Both the position numbers and the translations under genes were made by a program. Below are positions 29,320 through 36,979 of a DNA stretch of 45,060 bases, in pieces. The notes beneath the pieces are model-generated. The model did no database searches. It was not told where the DNA came from and saw nothing but the letters and a program-made list of their open reading frames with translations. The stretch is from NCBI GenBank assembly GCA_008638415.1, contig ML703346.1, positions 1 to 45,060 on the forward strand, read 5' to 3'. The stretch is from Nocardiopsis sinuspersici. Its GTDB lineage: Bacteria > Actinomycetota > Actinomycetes > Streptosporangiales > Streptosporangiaceae. The first letter of the stretch is position 1. Each line of letters opens with the position of its first letter.

Positions 29320-30912
29320 CTACATGCGCCAGGCGTCGCCCACCTTGGGGAACCCGGCGTCGTTCGCGGAGTAGCGCAGCACGCCGTTCACCGGCAGGGT
29401 GCTCTCGGAGAAGAACTCCACACCGTGCGCGCCGGCGGCCGACAGCTCGGCCACCGAGTCCCAGTTGATCTTGTCCAGGGTGTCCTCGGCGGTGTGGTAG
29501 TACGGGTCGAACTGCTCGCCCGCGGTGCCGCCGTACCACTGGACCTGCTCCTCGGTCTTGACGCCGTCGGCGCCGCTGAACAGGCCGCCGGACGGGATAC
29601 CCGCCTCCATGAACGCCTGGTAGTCGCTGCGCCCGCTCAGCACGCCGGGCTCGCTGACCTGGTCCTGGGAGGCGAAGTAGTCCGAGAAGACCTTCGCGAT
29701 CGCGCCGGATCCGGAGGGTGCCTGGACGGATCCGGGCAGCTCCATCCCGCCGTCCAGGACGAACCGGGCGTAGTTGTGCGAGCCGATCATGTCGAAGTTG
29801 AGGTAGAGGCCGATGTCCTCGACCTGCTCCGCGGTCAGGTCCTCCACGTAGCGGGTGGAACCGACCAGGCCCTCCTCCTCGGTGCCCCAGAAGGCGAAGC
29901 GGACCTTGTTCTCGGGAGCCTCCTGCTTCGCGAGCTGGATGGCGGTCTCCAGTACGAACGACGAGCCGCTGCCGTTGTCGTTGATGCCGGGTCCCTCCGC
30001 GACGCTGTCGAGGTGGCTGCCCACCATGACCACGTTGTCGTCACGGCCGCCCGGGGTCTCGGCGAGGATGCTGAAGGAGGTCTCGTTGCTGACCTCGGCG
30101 TCCACCTTCACCCGCAGCTCCAGGCCCTCGGTGGCCAGCAGGTCGGCGCCCGCCGTCCCGGAGACTCCCAGTGCGGGGATGTCGGAGAGCTCGCTCACGG
30201 TGCCGAGGAAGACCTCGTCCGAGCTGTTGACCACGAGGGCGGCCGAGGCCCCCGCGTCGGCGGCGTTCTGGACCTTGTCCGCGAACGGGCAGGTGCCGCG
30301 CATGGTGATCGCGACGGCGCCCTCGGGGAAGTCCGCGAAGTCGTCGGCGGAGCAGCCGCTCGCGGTGCTGTCGGTGTTGACGCCCACGGCGGGGGCGGTG
30401 ACGTCGCCGGCGCCGGAGTAGGACATGGTCACGTAGTCGGTGTCGGCCTCGTAGGCGACCTGCTCCGGCGAGGTCTGCGCCAGGACGGCGGGGGACTGCT
30501 CCCGCCACAGCTCGTACTCGTACTCGTGCCGGTAGGGCTTGTATCCGGCACGCTCCAGCTGGTCCTCGACGTACAGGGCGGCGACGTCGTAGCCGGGGGT
30601 GTTCGTGGCCCGGTTGCCGCCGTTGTACTCGGCGATGGTGTCGAGGTTCTCCAGGTGCTCCCTGACGGCATCGGCGGTCACCAGCTCCGACAGGGGCAGG
30701 TCCCTGCCCGGCTTGCCGGGCTTGCCCGCGTGCTCGGGCGGTCCCGCGTGCTCGGGGGCGCGCGAGTGGTCCGGCGGACCGGGCTCGGCGTGTGCGGGGG
30801 AGGCCGCCAGGGTGCCGACGAGCAGAACGGCCGCGGCGCCGGCCGTGGCGGCGCGGCGCCGGAAGGCGGGGGCCGCGGTGCGTGGCGCGGCCCCTTCATG
30901 TGTGGAACGCAA
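29320..30912 (-). CDS. Secreted M28-family aminopeptidase with PA domain
   Basis: A zinc peptidase exported by the Sec or Tat route. The 530-residue precursor has a signal peptide (RRR, then AAAVLLVGTLAASPAHA; cleavage near 42). A protease-associated domain (about 150-275, with the Cys pair CSADD and GTCPF) is inserted before the catalytic part. Zinc ligands by family pattern: His300 and Asp302 (GSHLDSV), bridging Asp312 (GINDNG), catalytic Glu345 with Glu346 (WGTEEEG), Asp374 (NFDMIG) and a late His (YHTAED). GGAGGAAG 4 nt before TTG 30912 makes this TTG the best start; an in-frame ATG at 30972 lacks such a site. Confidence 0.92.
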   Translation of the reverse strand: MRSTHEGAAPRTAAPAFRRRAATAGAAAVLLVGTLAASPAHAEPGPPDHSRAPEHAGPPEHAGKPGKPGRDLPLSELVTADAVREHLENLDTIAEYNGGNRATNTPGYDVAALYVEDQLERAGYKPYRHEYEYELWREQSPAVLAQTSPEQVAYEADTDYVTMSYSGAGDVTAPAVGVNTDSTASGCSADDFADFPEGAVAITMRGTCPFADKVQNAADAGASAALVVNSSDEVFLGTVSELSDIPALGVSGTAGADLLATEGLELRVKVDAEVSNETSFSILAETPGGRDDNVVMVGSHLDSVAEGPGINDNGSGSSFVLETAIQLAKQEAPENKVRFAFWGTEEEGLVGSTRYVEDLTAEQVEDIGLYLNFDMIGSHNYARFVLDGGMELPGSVQAPSGSGAIAKVFSDYFASQDQVSEPGVLSGRSDYQAFMEAGIPSGGLFSGADGVKTEEQVQWYGGTAGEQFDPYYHTAEDTLDKINWDSVAELSAAGAHGVEFFSESTLPVNGVLRYSANDAGFPKVGDAWRM

Positions 30913-31035
30913 CGATCTTCCTCCGAAAAGTGTGGGGGGGTCCACCGCTCCGCGGTGTGGGGGGATGGACACCTCGGGTAGGCGAAGTATCGGTGCAGCC
31001 TGACATCAGAAAGGTTCCCCGGGCAAGGACCAGTG

Positions 31036-31090
31036 GCCACAATTGCCACAATCAGCCACAGACCTTACGTATGGGGAACCACTGTGGTTC
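31036..31090 (-). promoter_or_regulatory. GCCACAA iterations and 15-bp palindrome upstream of the M28 peptidase
   Basis: GCCACAAT, GCCACAAT and GCCACAG begin at 31036, 31045 and 31055, about one helical turn apart. GAACCAC-T-GTGGTTC (31076-31090) is a perfect palindrome containing the same CCAC core. The cluster lies about 125-180 bp before the peptidase start and no other gene reads away from it, so it probably controls the peptidase. Confidence 0.45.
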
Positions 31091-31159
31091 GATGGACGGC
31101 TCTGAGAGAGCAGAACGTCTTGGGGTGCGTCCGTCGTCTCCGGCGGCGGGGGACCGTCC

Positions 31160-31825
31160 CTACTCCTCGATCTCGCCCTGGTGTTTGCGCGGCTTGTACT
31201 CGACGCCCACCCCGCCCATCACGGCGATGCCCCGGATGTGCACGATCGGCGCGTCCGGGTCCACCACGCTGGGTGTGTTCTCGGAGACGCCGAAGCCGCC
31301 CATGAGCGGCAGCCCGTGCACCCGCACCTGGAGGTCGTCGGGCACGGTGATGCCCACCCCGCCCATGACGGTGCAGACCCAGATGGTGGTCTCGCGCTGG
31401 GTGAACCGTGCCTCGCGCAGGTCCAGTTCGACACCGCCCATCACGGCGAAGGCGACGAAGGTGCCCGGCACGACCCAGCTTCCCGACCGGTCGGCCCCGC
31501 CCATCACGACGACCGCGACCCGGCTGGTCGGCTCCCGGTCCACGATCCGGCCGCCGCCGTAGACCGGACGCGGAGAGCGGAAGTCGGCGGGCGCGGCGAG
31601 GGCGTCGGAGCCGTTCTCCGCGGGGAGGTCCTCGGTGAGGGGGACGAGCTCGCCGATGGTCTTGGCCCGGTAGACGGCGTCCAGCCGCTCGCTGTGCTCG
31701 TCCGGGTCCAGCCGCCCCTCTGCGAGGGCCTCGCGCAGCCGGTGCGCGACGGAGTCACGGTCGGCGTCGGAGGCGCGCATCCGACCGTGATCGGGGGGAT
31801 TCACTTCGTTCATCGGTTCCACCAT
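31160..31825 (-). CDS. DUF1707 and LiaF-like domain protein
   Basis: A 221-residue cytoplasmic protein without membrane segments. Residues about 16-65 are the DUF1707 (SHOCT-like) domain: MRASDADRDSVAHRLREALAEGRLDPDEHSERLDAVYRAKT. The C-terminal half repeats a short strand unit with MGG (VVMGGADRSG, AVMGGVELDLREA, TVMGGVGITVPDD, PLMGGFGV, AVMGGVGVEYKP), the cell-wall-active antibiotics response (LiaF-like) fold. Start ATG 31825 with GGAAG upstream; an internal ATG at 31813 is possible. Such proteins are linked to envelope-stress signalling, but no LiaRS pair is adjacent. Confidence 0.85.
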   Translation of the reverse strand: MVEPMNEVNPPDHGRMRASDADRDSVAHRLREALAEGRLDPDEHSERLDAVYRAKTIGELVPLTEDLPAENGSDALAAPADFRSPRPVYGGGRIVDREPTSRVAVVVMGGADRSGSWVVPGTFVAFAVMGGVELDLREARFTQRETTIWVCTVMGGVGITVPDDLQVRVHGLPLMGGFGVSENTPSVVDPDAPIVHIRGIAVMGGVGVEYKPRKHQGEIEE

Positions 31826-31971
31826 ATGCCCATTCTTCCGTCCGGTGCCGTGTGCCACATCGGGAGAATCCCTGGAACGGCCCTGATTCCCCCAGGGGGG
31901 GACCCCGGGACCGGAACCGGGGCCCGGCGCCCCGGAGCGGGAACCCGGCAGCCCGGCCCACGCGGCGGCGG

Positions 31972-32805
31972 TCACCCGTCCTCGCGCGCCTTCCACCGGA
32001 ACGTCAGCAGCACCAGGGCCAGGCCCACCACGCACCACACGCCGAGCGCGAGCGCCACCGAGGGCGGGTCCCACGCCCCGCCGGGATCCGAGGCGGCCGT
32101 CCCCGCGGGGAGGAACGCGGCGCGCAGCCCCTGCGCCATCCACAGCAGCGGGAAGAGCGAGGCGGCGCCGAGCACCCACTCGGGCAGGACGGCGACGGGC
32201 ACGAAGACCCCGGAGGTGAACTGCAGGACGAGGAACGGCACGACCACGACGCCGGAGGCGGAGCGGGAGTCGCGGACCAGGGAACTGACGGCGATCCCCA
32301 GCAGGGAGCAGGAGACGGTGCCGAGGACGAACACCCACGCGAGTGCGGCCCAGGCGGCCGGGTCGGCGGGCAGCCGCGCGCCGAAGGCCAGGCGTGCCAC
32401 GCCCAGCAGCAGGACCACCTGGCCCAGGGCCAGGAACAGCACCAGCACGGTCTTGCCCAGGAAGTAGGCGGCCGGCGGCATCGGGGTGCCGCGCAGGCGG
32501 CGCAGGCCGCCGGTGTCGCGCTCCTGGGCGATGGACAGGCCCAGGTTCTGGAAGCTGACCGACATCAGGCCCATCGCGACCAGGCCGGGCAGGTAGTGGT
32601 CCACGGCGGACACGCCCGCGCCGAACACGCCGTCGAGCATCGACGAGAGCAGGGTGAGGACCAGCGCGGGGAGGGAGAAGGTGAGGACCACGCTCTCCCA
32701 CGCGTGGGCGAACTCGCGGATCTCCAGCCATCCCCGGGACAGTCCCACGCGCAGTGTCCCGGGCGGGCGGCCCGCCGGGGAGGGGCCTTCCACTCGGACG
32801 CTCAC
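31972..32805 (-). CDS. ABC-2 type transporter permease
   Basis: A 277-residue membrane protein with six helices. The ABC-2 pattern is clear: helix 1 FSLPALVLTLLSSMLDGVFG, then VAMGLMSVSFQNLGLSIAQERDTGGLRRLRGTPMPPAAYFLGK, the coupling region of the family, and later VVVVPFLVLQFTSGVFVPVAVLPEWV. GTG 32805 overlaps the ATPase stop by 4 nt (GTGA), so the two genes form one exporter. The substrate is unknown; drug, lipid or peptide export are all known for the family. Confidence 0.92.
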   Translation of the reverse strand: MSVRVEGPSPAGRPPGTLRVGLSRGWLEIREFAHAWESVVLTFSLPALVLTLLSSMLDGVFGAGVSAVDHYLPGLVAMGLMSVSFQNLGLSIAQERDTGGLRRLRGTPMPPAAYFLGKTVLVLFLALGQVVLLLGVARLAFGARLPADPAAWAALAWVFVLGTVSCSLLGIAVSSLVRDSRSASGVVVVPFLVLQFTSGVFVPVAVLPEWVLGAASLFPLLWMAQGLRAAFLPAGTAASDPGGAWDPPSVALALGVWCVVGLALVLLTFRWKAREDG

Positions 32806-33710
32806 GCGGTGGCCTCCGTCCCGGCCCTGCGGGCACCGCGGCCGTCGGGGGAGTCGGGGACACCGCCGTGCCCGTCGCCGATGAGGTCCAGGTAGACCTC
32901 CTCCAGCGTGGGCCGGTGCACGCTCAGCTCCGGTATCTCGCCGGAGAACAGGGTGGTCAGCTCACCCACCAGCCGCGTGGGCTCGTCGGTGCGCACCTCG
33001 CGGCGCCGCCCGTCGGCGGTCCAGCCGACGGTGGCCCGGGCCGAGGCCCGCCCGCCCAGCGTGGAGGGGGACCCCAGGGCGCGGACCCTGCCGCGCGCGA
33101 TCACGCACACGCGGTCGGCGAGCGCCTCGGCCTCCTCCAGGTGGTGCGTGGTCAGGACGACGGTGGTGCCGCCCCGGGCCAGGCCGCCGACCAGCGACCA
33201 GAAGTCGCGCCGGGCCCGGGGGTCGAACCCGGTCGTGGGCTCGTCCAGGAACAGCAGTTCGGGACGGCCGACGATGCCGAGGGCCACGTCCAGGCGGCGC
33301 CGCTGCCCGCCGGACAGGGAGGTGACCCGTGCCCGGGCCCTCTCGCCGAGGCCGACCATCTCGACCACGGCGTCGGGGTCACGGGGCTGGGGGTAGTAGC
33401 CGGCGAAGTGGCGGACCACCGCGCGCACGGTCAGCCGCGGGACCAGGGCCTCCCCCTGCCAGACCACGCCGAGGCGTGAGCGCCACCGGCGCCCGGCCGT
33501 GCCGGGGTCCTCGCCCAGGACCCGGGCGGTGCCGCCGTCGCGGAGGCGGAAGCCCCCCAGGATCTCGACGGTGGTGGACTTGCCCGCGCCGTTGGGGCCG
33601 AGGAGGCAGAGGACCTCGCCGCGTGGGACGGCCAGGTCCACACCGGCGACGGCCTCGTCGTCGCCGTACCTCTTGCGGAGGCCGACGGCCTCGATCGCTG
33701 TCTCGCTCAT
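32802..33710 (-). CDS. ABC transporter ATP-binding protein (drug-exporter type)
   Basis: The nucleotide-binding partner of the adjacent ABC-2 permease. In the 302-residue protein: Walker A GPNGAGKS (38-45), Q-loop in VVWQGEALVP, signature LSGGQ (132-136), Walker B LLFLDEPTTGFDP (152-164) and the switch His in LTTHHLEEAEAL. The last 80 residues form the C-terminal domain seen in DrrA-like exporters. GGGAGGA lies 8 nt before ATG 33710. Together the two genes form a half-size exporter with no regulator next to them. Confidence 0.94.
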   Translation of the reverse strand: MSETAIEAVGLRKRYGDDEAVAGVDLAVPRGEVLCLLGPNGAGKSTTVEILGGFRLRDGGTARVLGEDPGTAGRRWRSRLGVVWQGEALVPRLTVRAVVRHFAGYYPQPRDPDAVVEMVGLGERARARVTSLSGGQRRRLDVALGIVGRPELLFLDEPTTGFDPRARRDFWSLVGGLARGGTTVVLTTHHLEEAEALADRVCVIARGRVRALGSPSTLGGRASARATVGWTADGRRREVRTDEPTRLVGELTTLFSGEIPELSVHRPTLEEVYLDLIGDGHGGVPDSPDGRGARRAGTEATA

Positions 33711-33853
33711 GGCGCCGATCCTCCCGGAGCGGCGCCCGCACGGGCATCGGCCGCCGGGACGCGTCCGCTCCCTCGGACGGCGGCCCCGGTCCCCGACGGA
33801 AGTAGGGGGAGGGCGCCGAAGGGGCGGACGGGGACCGTCGGGACACGGGGCCG

Positions 33854-34531
33854 TCAGAACAGGCGCAGGACGTCCGGCTCGATACCGCGCAGCTCGTCGT
33901 AGTCCAGCACCACGCAGGCGATGCCGCGGTCCTCGGCCAGGACCCGGGCCTGCGGCTTGATCTCCTGGGCGGCGAACACGCCGCGCACCGGCGCCAGGTG
34001 CGGATCCCGGTTGAGCAGCTCCAGGTAGCGGGTGAGCTGCTCGACGCCGTCGATGTCCCCGCGCCGCTTGAGCTCCACCGCCACGGTGGCGTTCTCCCCG
34101 TCCCGGCACAGGATGTCGACCGGGCCGATCGCCGTCGGGTACTCGCGGCGGACGAGGGTGTAGCCCTCGCCGAGGGTGGTGATGTGCTCGGCCAGGAGTT
34201 CCTGGAGGTGGGACTCGACGCCGTCCTTCTGTAGGCCGGGGTCCTTGCCCAGTTCGTGCGAGGAGTCGTGCATGACCTCCTCGACGCTCAGCACCAGCTT
34301 CTCACCGGACTTGCCGTGCGTGACCGTCCACACGTCCGGGCCGTCCTCGACGGTCTCCTCGCGGAGCCTGCATGGAGGGTTCATCCAGTTCAGCGGCTTG
34401 AACGCCCGGTCGTCGGCGTGGATGGACACGCTCCCGTCGGCCTTGATCAGGATCAGGCGGGGAGCCATGGGCAGGTGGGCGGTGAGGCGGCCGACGTAGT
34501 CGACACTGCACCGAGCGATGACGAGACGCAC
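33854..34531 (-). CDS. nucS: Endonuclease NucS (EndoMS), non-canonical mismatch repair
   Basis: Cuts both strands at G-T, G-G and T-T mismatches; in actinobacteria lacking MutS/MutL it provides mismatch repair. The 225-residue protein has the N-terminal dimerisation/DNA-binding half, and the nuclease core with Asp139 (GPVDILC), Glu153 and Lys155 ([21 protein letters not shown]). The extreme C-terminus VLRLF is the sliding-clamp binding motif. Start GTG 34531; a TAACGT box 8 nt upstream on the minus strand suggests a leaderless message. Confidence 0.95.
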   Translation of the reverse strand: MRLVIARCSVDYVGRLTAHLPMAPRLILIKADGSVSIHADDRAFKPLNWMNPPCRLREETVEDGPDVWTVTHGKSGEKLVLSVEEVMHDSSHELGKDPGLQKDGVESHLQELLAEHITTLGEGYTLVRREYPTAIGPVDILCRDGENATVAVELKRRGDIDGVEQLTRYLELLNRDPHLAPVRGVFAAQEIKPQARVLAEDRGIACVVLDYDELRGIEPDVLRLF

Positions 34532-34595
34532 GAGAGGTCACGTTACCGCCTCCGGACGGCGCGCGGGGCGCGGTCGCGTAACCGCCGCACACCCC

Positions 34596-34606
34596 CATTG
34601 GCAATG
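34596..34606. promoter_or_regulatory. Palindrome CATTG-G-CAATG in nucS divergent spacer
   Basis: An 11-bp perfect palindrome sits between nucS and the next gene, in the AT-richer part of their shared 214-bp spacer. TAACGT-type boxes occur on both sides, so it could regulate either gene. Confidence 0.3.
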
Positions 34607-34745
34607 ACAACCGTATCCATATCCATGTACCCCCGAGGGAAGGCAGTTGTGTCCTTCACGCCCCGTGACTGGGTGCCGACGGACCTCTAACGTCGCCAGA
34701 GGAACAGGCGCGGACGAACCGCCCTGTAACGACGAAGGGACATCC

Positions 34746-35132
34746 ATGTCGCTGACGGTCTCACCGGACCTGCTGGAGAAGGCACAGCGCGGCCCGGTCG
34801 ACGATGCCGACTTCATCGCCTGCATCAAGGACTCCCTGCCCTACGCCTGGGAGGTGGTCAGCGGTCTGGCCGACGGCGCCCGGAGCGCCGAGTCCGGCTT
34901 CGAGGCCAACGAGGTGCCCCCGCCCGGCGAGGCGGAGCGGGGCCAGTTGCTGCGCCTGCTCGCCAGCGACGCCATGCGCGCCGCGGTGGAGCGGCACTTC
35001 GGTCTGCGCCTGGCCTTCCAGAACTGCCACCGCGTGGCGCTGTTCGCCCCCGGCGCGGAGGCCGCCCACGAGAGGTTCACCTCCCCCAGGGCCCAGTTGC
35101 TGAACCAGTCCCCCGAACTCGTGGACTGCTGA
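34746..35132 (+). CDS. Conserved actinobacterial protein of unknown function (SCO5389-like)
   Basis: A 128-residue soluble protein. The opening MSLTVSPDLLEKAQRGPVDDADFIACIKDSLPYAW and the ending SPRAQLLNQSPELVDC are strongly typical of a small family found beside nucS in actinomycetes, which I remember as SCO5389-like. It has an LLRLLASDAMRAAVERHFGLRLAFQNCHRVALF core, with Cys-His adjacent, and a C-terminal Cys. No function is known. GAAGGGA sits 6 nt before ATG 34746. A strong terminator follows the stop. Confidence 0.85.
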   Translation: MSLTVSPDLLEKAQRGPVDDADFIACIKDSLPYAWEVVSGLADGARSAESGFEANEVPPPGEAERGQLLRLLASDAMRAAVERHFGLRLAFQNCHRVALFAPGAEAAHERFTSPRAQLLNQSPELVDC

Positions 35133-35162
35133 GCGAGGACGGGTTCCGACCGGGAGGAACGA

Positions 35163-35200
35163 CGGGTCCGCCGCGCCGGGGGAGCGGCGCGGCGGACCCG
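35163..35200 (+). terminator. Terminator after the SCO5389-like gene
   Basis: A perfect 16-bp stem (35163-35178 with 35185-35200) with a 6-nt loop, starting 30 bp after the stop. Confidence 0.88.
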
Positions 35201-35224
35201 CCGCCGGTGCGCCGACGGCACCGA

Positions 35225-35277
35225 GTGCACGACCAGGGCATCCCGTGCACGGTTGGGGACACGGGGGCCCGTACTCT
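35225..35277 (+). promoter_or_regulatory. Leaderless promoter with paired GTGCAC sites
   Basis: TACTCT (35272-35277) ends 6 nt before the ATG of the dehydrogenase gene, so transcription should begin at the start codon. GTGCAC palindromes at 35225-35230 and 35245-35250 are 20 bp apart, two helical turns, and would lie near -57 and -37. They may be operator half-sites. Confidence 0.45.
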
Positions 35278-35283
35278 GTGCGT

Positions 35284-36498
35284 ATGGTGCAGGAATTTGA
35301 CAAGGTCGGTGTCGTCGGACTCGGCGCGATGGGCGCGGGTATCGCTGAGGTGTTCGCGCGCGCGGGGTTCAACGTCATCGGGGTCGAGATCGACCAGGCC
35401 GCCGTCGACCGCGGCCGCGCCCACGTGGACAAGTCCCTCTCGCGGGCGGTCAGCAAGGGCAAACTCACCGAAGAGGAACGCGCCGGGATCGACGCCCGGC
35501 TGACGTTCACCACCTCGCGCGAGGACCTCGCCGACGCGGACTTCGTCGTGGAGGCCGTCCCCGAGCGGATGGACATCAAGAAGGACGTCTTCAGCGACCT
35601 GGACCGGATCTGCCCGCCCGGCACGATCCTGGCCACCAACACGTCGTCGCTGTCGGTCACCGAGATCGCCGCACTCACCGGCCGCCCGGACAAGGTCGTG
35701 GGTCTGCACTTCTTCAACCCGGCCCCGGTCATGAAGCTGGTCGAGGTCATCACCACGGTCTCCACCAGTGAGGAGACCGTCGACCTGGTCTCGGAGGTCG
35801 CCAAGCGCATCGGCAAGACCCCCGTGACCGCTGGTGACCGCGCCGGGTTCGTGGCCAACGCCCTGCTGGTGCCCTACATCAACGACGCGGTCCGCCTCTA
35901 CGAGCGCAAGGTCGCCACCCGCGAGGAGATCGACTCCGCCGTCCAGAAGGCGGCCGGTCTGCCCATGGGCCCGCTGACCCTCGCCGACCTGGTCGGCCTG
36001 GACGTCTGCCTGGCCGTCATGGACGTGCTGTGGGAGGAGTACCGCGACCCGCGCTACGCCGCCTCACCGCTGATGCGCCGCATGGTCGCCGCGGGCCGCC
36101 TGGGCCGCAAGTCCGGCCAGGGCTTCTACGCGGGCACCGACGAGGCGCCCGAGCCCCGGCCCACGGGCCGCTACGCGGAGATGGTCCGCGAGGAGGAGAC
36201 CCTGGACCTGGGCGAGATGCTCATCGCCCCGCAGATCGACGACGCCATGCGCATGATCGGCGACGGGTACGCCTCCGCCAAGGACGTCGACACCGCCATG
36301 AGGTTCGGCTGCGGCTACCCCAAGGGCCCGACCGAACTCCTGGAGGAGCGCGGCGCCGAGTCCGTGGTCACCACCCTGGTCGCGATGGGCGAGTACAGCC
36401 TGACCACCGTCGCGGTGCCCGCACCGCTGCTGATGGACCGGCTGCCCGACACCCAGGAGGGCGAGGGGCACGGCGGCGGCTGCGCCTGCCACGGCTAG
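35284..36498 (+). CDS. 3-hydroxyacyl-CoA (3-hydroxybutyryl-CoA) dehydrogenase
   Basis: Oxidises 3-hydroxyacyl-CoA to 3-ketoacyl-CoA with NAD. In the 404-residue protein the dinucleotide loop GLGAMG is at 12-17, Ser121 in TNTSSLS, and the catalytic pair His142 (LHFFNPAP) and Glu154 are intact with Asn145. The C-terminal helical domain (about 187-283) is followed by a second half-domain (about 315-385), so it is longer than the usual 285-residue PaaH/Hbd type. The last ten residues, GHGGGCACHG, are Cys/His/Gly-rich. It could feed the thiolase encoded at 40.2 kb. The start is set by the promoter. Confidence 0.93.
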   Translation: MVQEFDKVGVVGLGAMGAGIAEVFARAGFNVIGVEIDQAAVDRGRAHVDKSLSRAVSKGKLTEEERAGIDARLTFTTSREDLADADFVVEAVPERMDIKKDVFSDLDRICPPGTILATNTSSLSVTEIAALTGRPDKVVGLHFFNPAPVMKLVEVITTVSTSEETVDLVSEVAKRIGKTPVTAGDRAGFVANALLVPYINDAVRLYERKVATREEIDSAVQKAAGLPMGPLTLADLVGLDVCLAVMDVLWEEYRDPRYAASPLMRRMVAAGRLGRKSGQGFYAGTDEAPEPRPTGRYAEMVREEETLDLGEMLIAPQIDDAMRMIGDGYASAKDVDTAMRFGCGYPKGPTELLEERGAESVVTTLVAMGEYSLTTVAVPAPLLMDRLPDTQEGEGHGGGCACHG

Positions 36499-36538
36499 CG
36501 GCGCCTTCCGCTCCCCCTCGTCCGGCCCCGTGTCCGTC

Positions 36539-36574
36539 AGTGGCCGCCGCCACGTGTGTGTGGCGGCGGCCACT
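36539..36574 (+). terminator. Terminator after the dehydrogenase gene
   Basis: AGTGGCCGCCGCCAC (36539-36553) pairs perfectly with 36560-36574 around a 6-nt loop. A pyrimidine-rich stretch (CTTCTTCT) follows, which also leads into the next gene's promoter. Confidence 0.9.
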
Positions 36575-36587
36575 GCTCCGCTTCTTC

Positions 36588-36593
36588 TACCCT
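36588..36593 (+). promoter_or_regulatory. -10 box of a leaderless gene
   Basis: TACCCT ends 6 nt before GTG 36600 and begins 13 bp after the terminator stem, so the small gene downstream appears to have its own leaderless promoter. Confidence 0.45.
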
Positions 36594-36599
36594 GTACGG

Positions 36600-36932
36600 G
36601 TGAGCCCGCGCCGTAACTCCCCCCGCCGCAAGTCCGGCCGGGGCCGTAACGCCCCCGGTCGTGCCCCCGCCGACGAGGACTCCCTCGTGCTGCGCATCAC
36701 GGGGGGACAGCGCCGCGAGACGGGTCCTGACGGGGAGTGGGTGACGCGCCGTATCCCGGGTGCCTCGGCCACCAAGGTCTACCGCTGTCCCGGCTGCGCC
36801 CAGGACATCCCCCTGGGGATGGCCCACGTCGTGGCCTGGCGCCCCTACGGCGACGGCGGCGACCGGCGCCACTGGCACTCCTCCTGCTGGGACCGGCGCT
36901 CCCACCGCGCTCCCCGAGCCCCCCGCTACTGA
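36600..36932 (+). CDS. Small zinc-ribbon protein with basic N-terminus
   Basis: A 110-residue protein. The first 22 residues are Arg/Lys/Ser-rich (MSPRRNSPRRKSGRGRN). The core has CPGC (about 62-65) followed by AHVVAW and HWHSSCW, giving a Cys2-His/Cys zinc site that resembles an HNH-like or treble-clef fold. The family is conserved in actinomycetes and often annotated as ATP/GTP-binding without a visible nucleotide motif; I see none here. The function is unknown; nucleic-acid binding is a fair guess from the basic tail. The hydrolase gene follows after 47 bp. Confidence 0.82.
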   Translation: MSPRRNSPRRKSGRGRNAPGRAPADEDSLVLRITGGQRRETGPDGEWVTRRIPGASATKVYRCPGCAQDIPLGMAHVVAWRPYGDGGDRRHWHSSCWDRRSHRAPRAPRY

Positions 36933-36979
36933 GCCTTCGCCACTGAGCCCACGGCCACCGAACCCGGACACGAGGAGCC

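Noticed and set aside
29133..29468. A 111-codon plus-strand frame after the HspR-like gene
   Set aside because: It crosses the terminator of the opposing peptidase gene and then runs antisense to it. Only the promoter-like start remains interesting.
34599..34613. Possible Zur box near the SCO5389-like gene
   Set aside because: TGGCAATGA resembles the left half of a Zur site, but the right half does not match and neither neighbour is a zinc gene.
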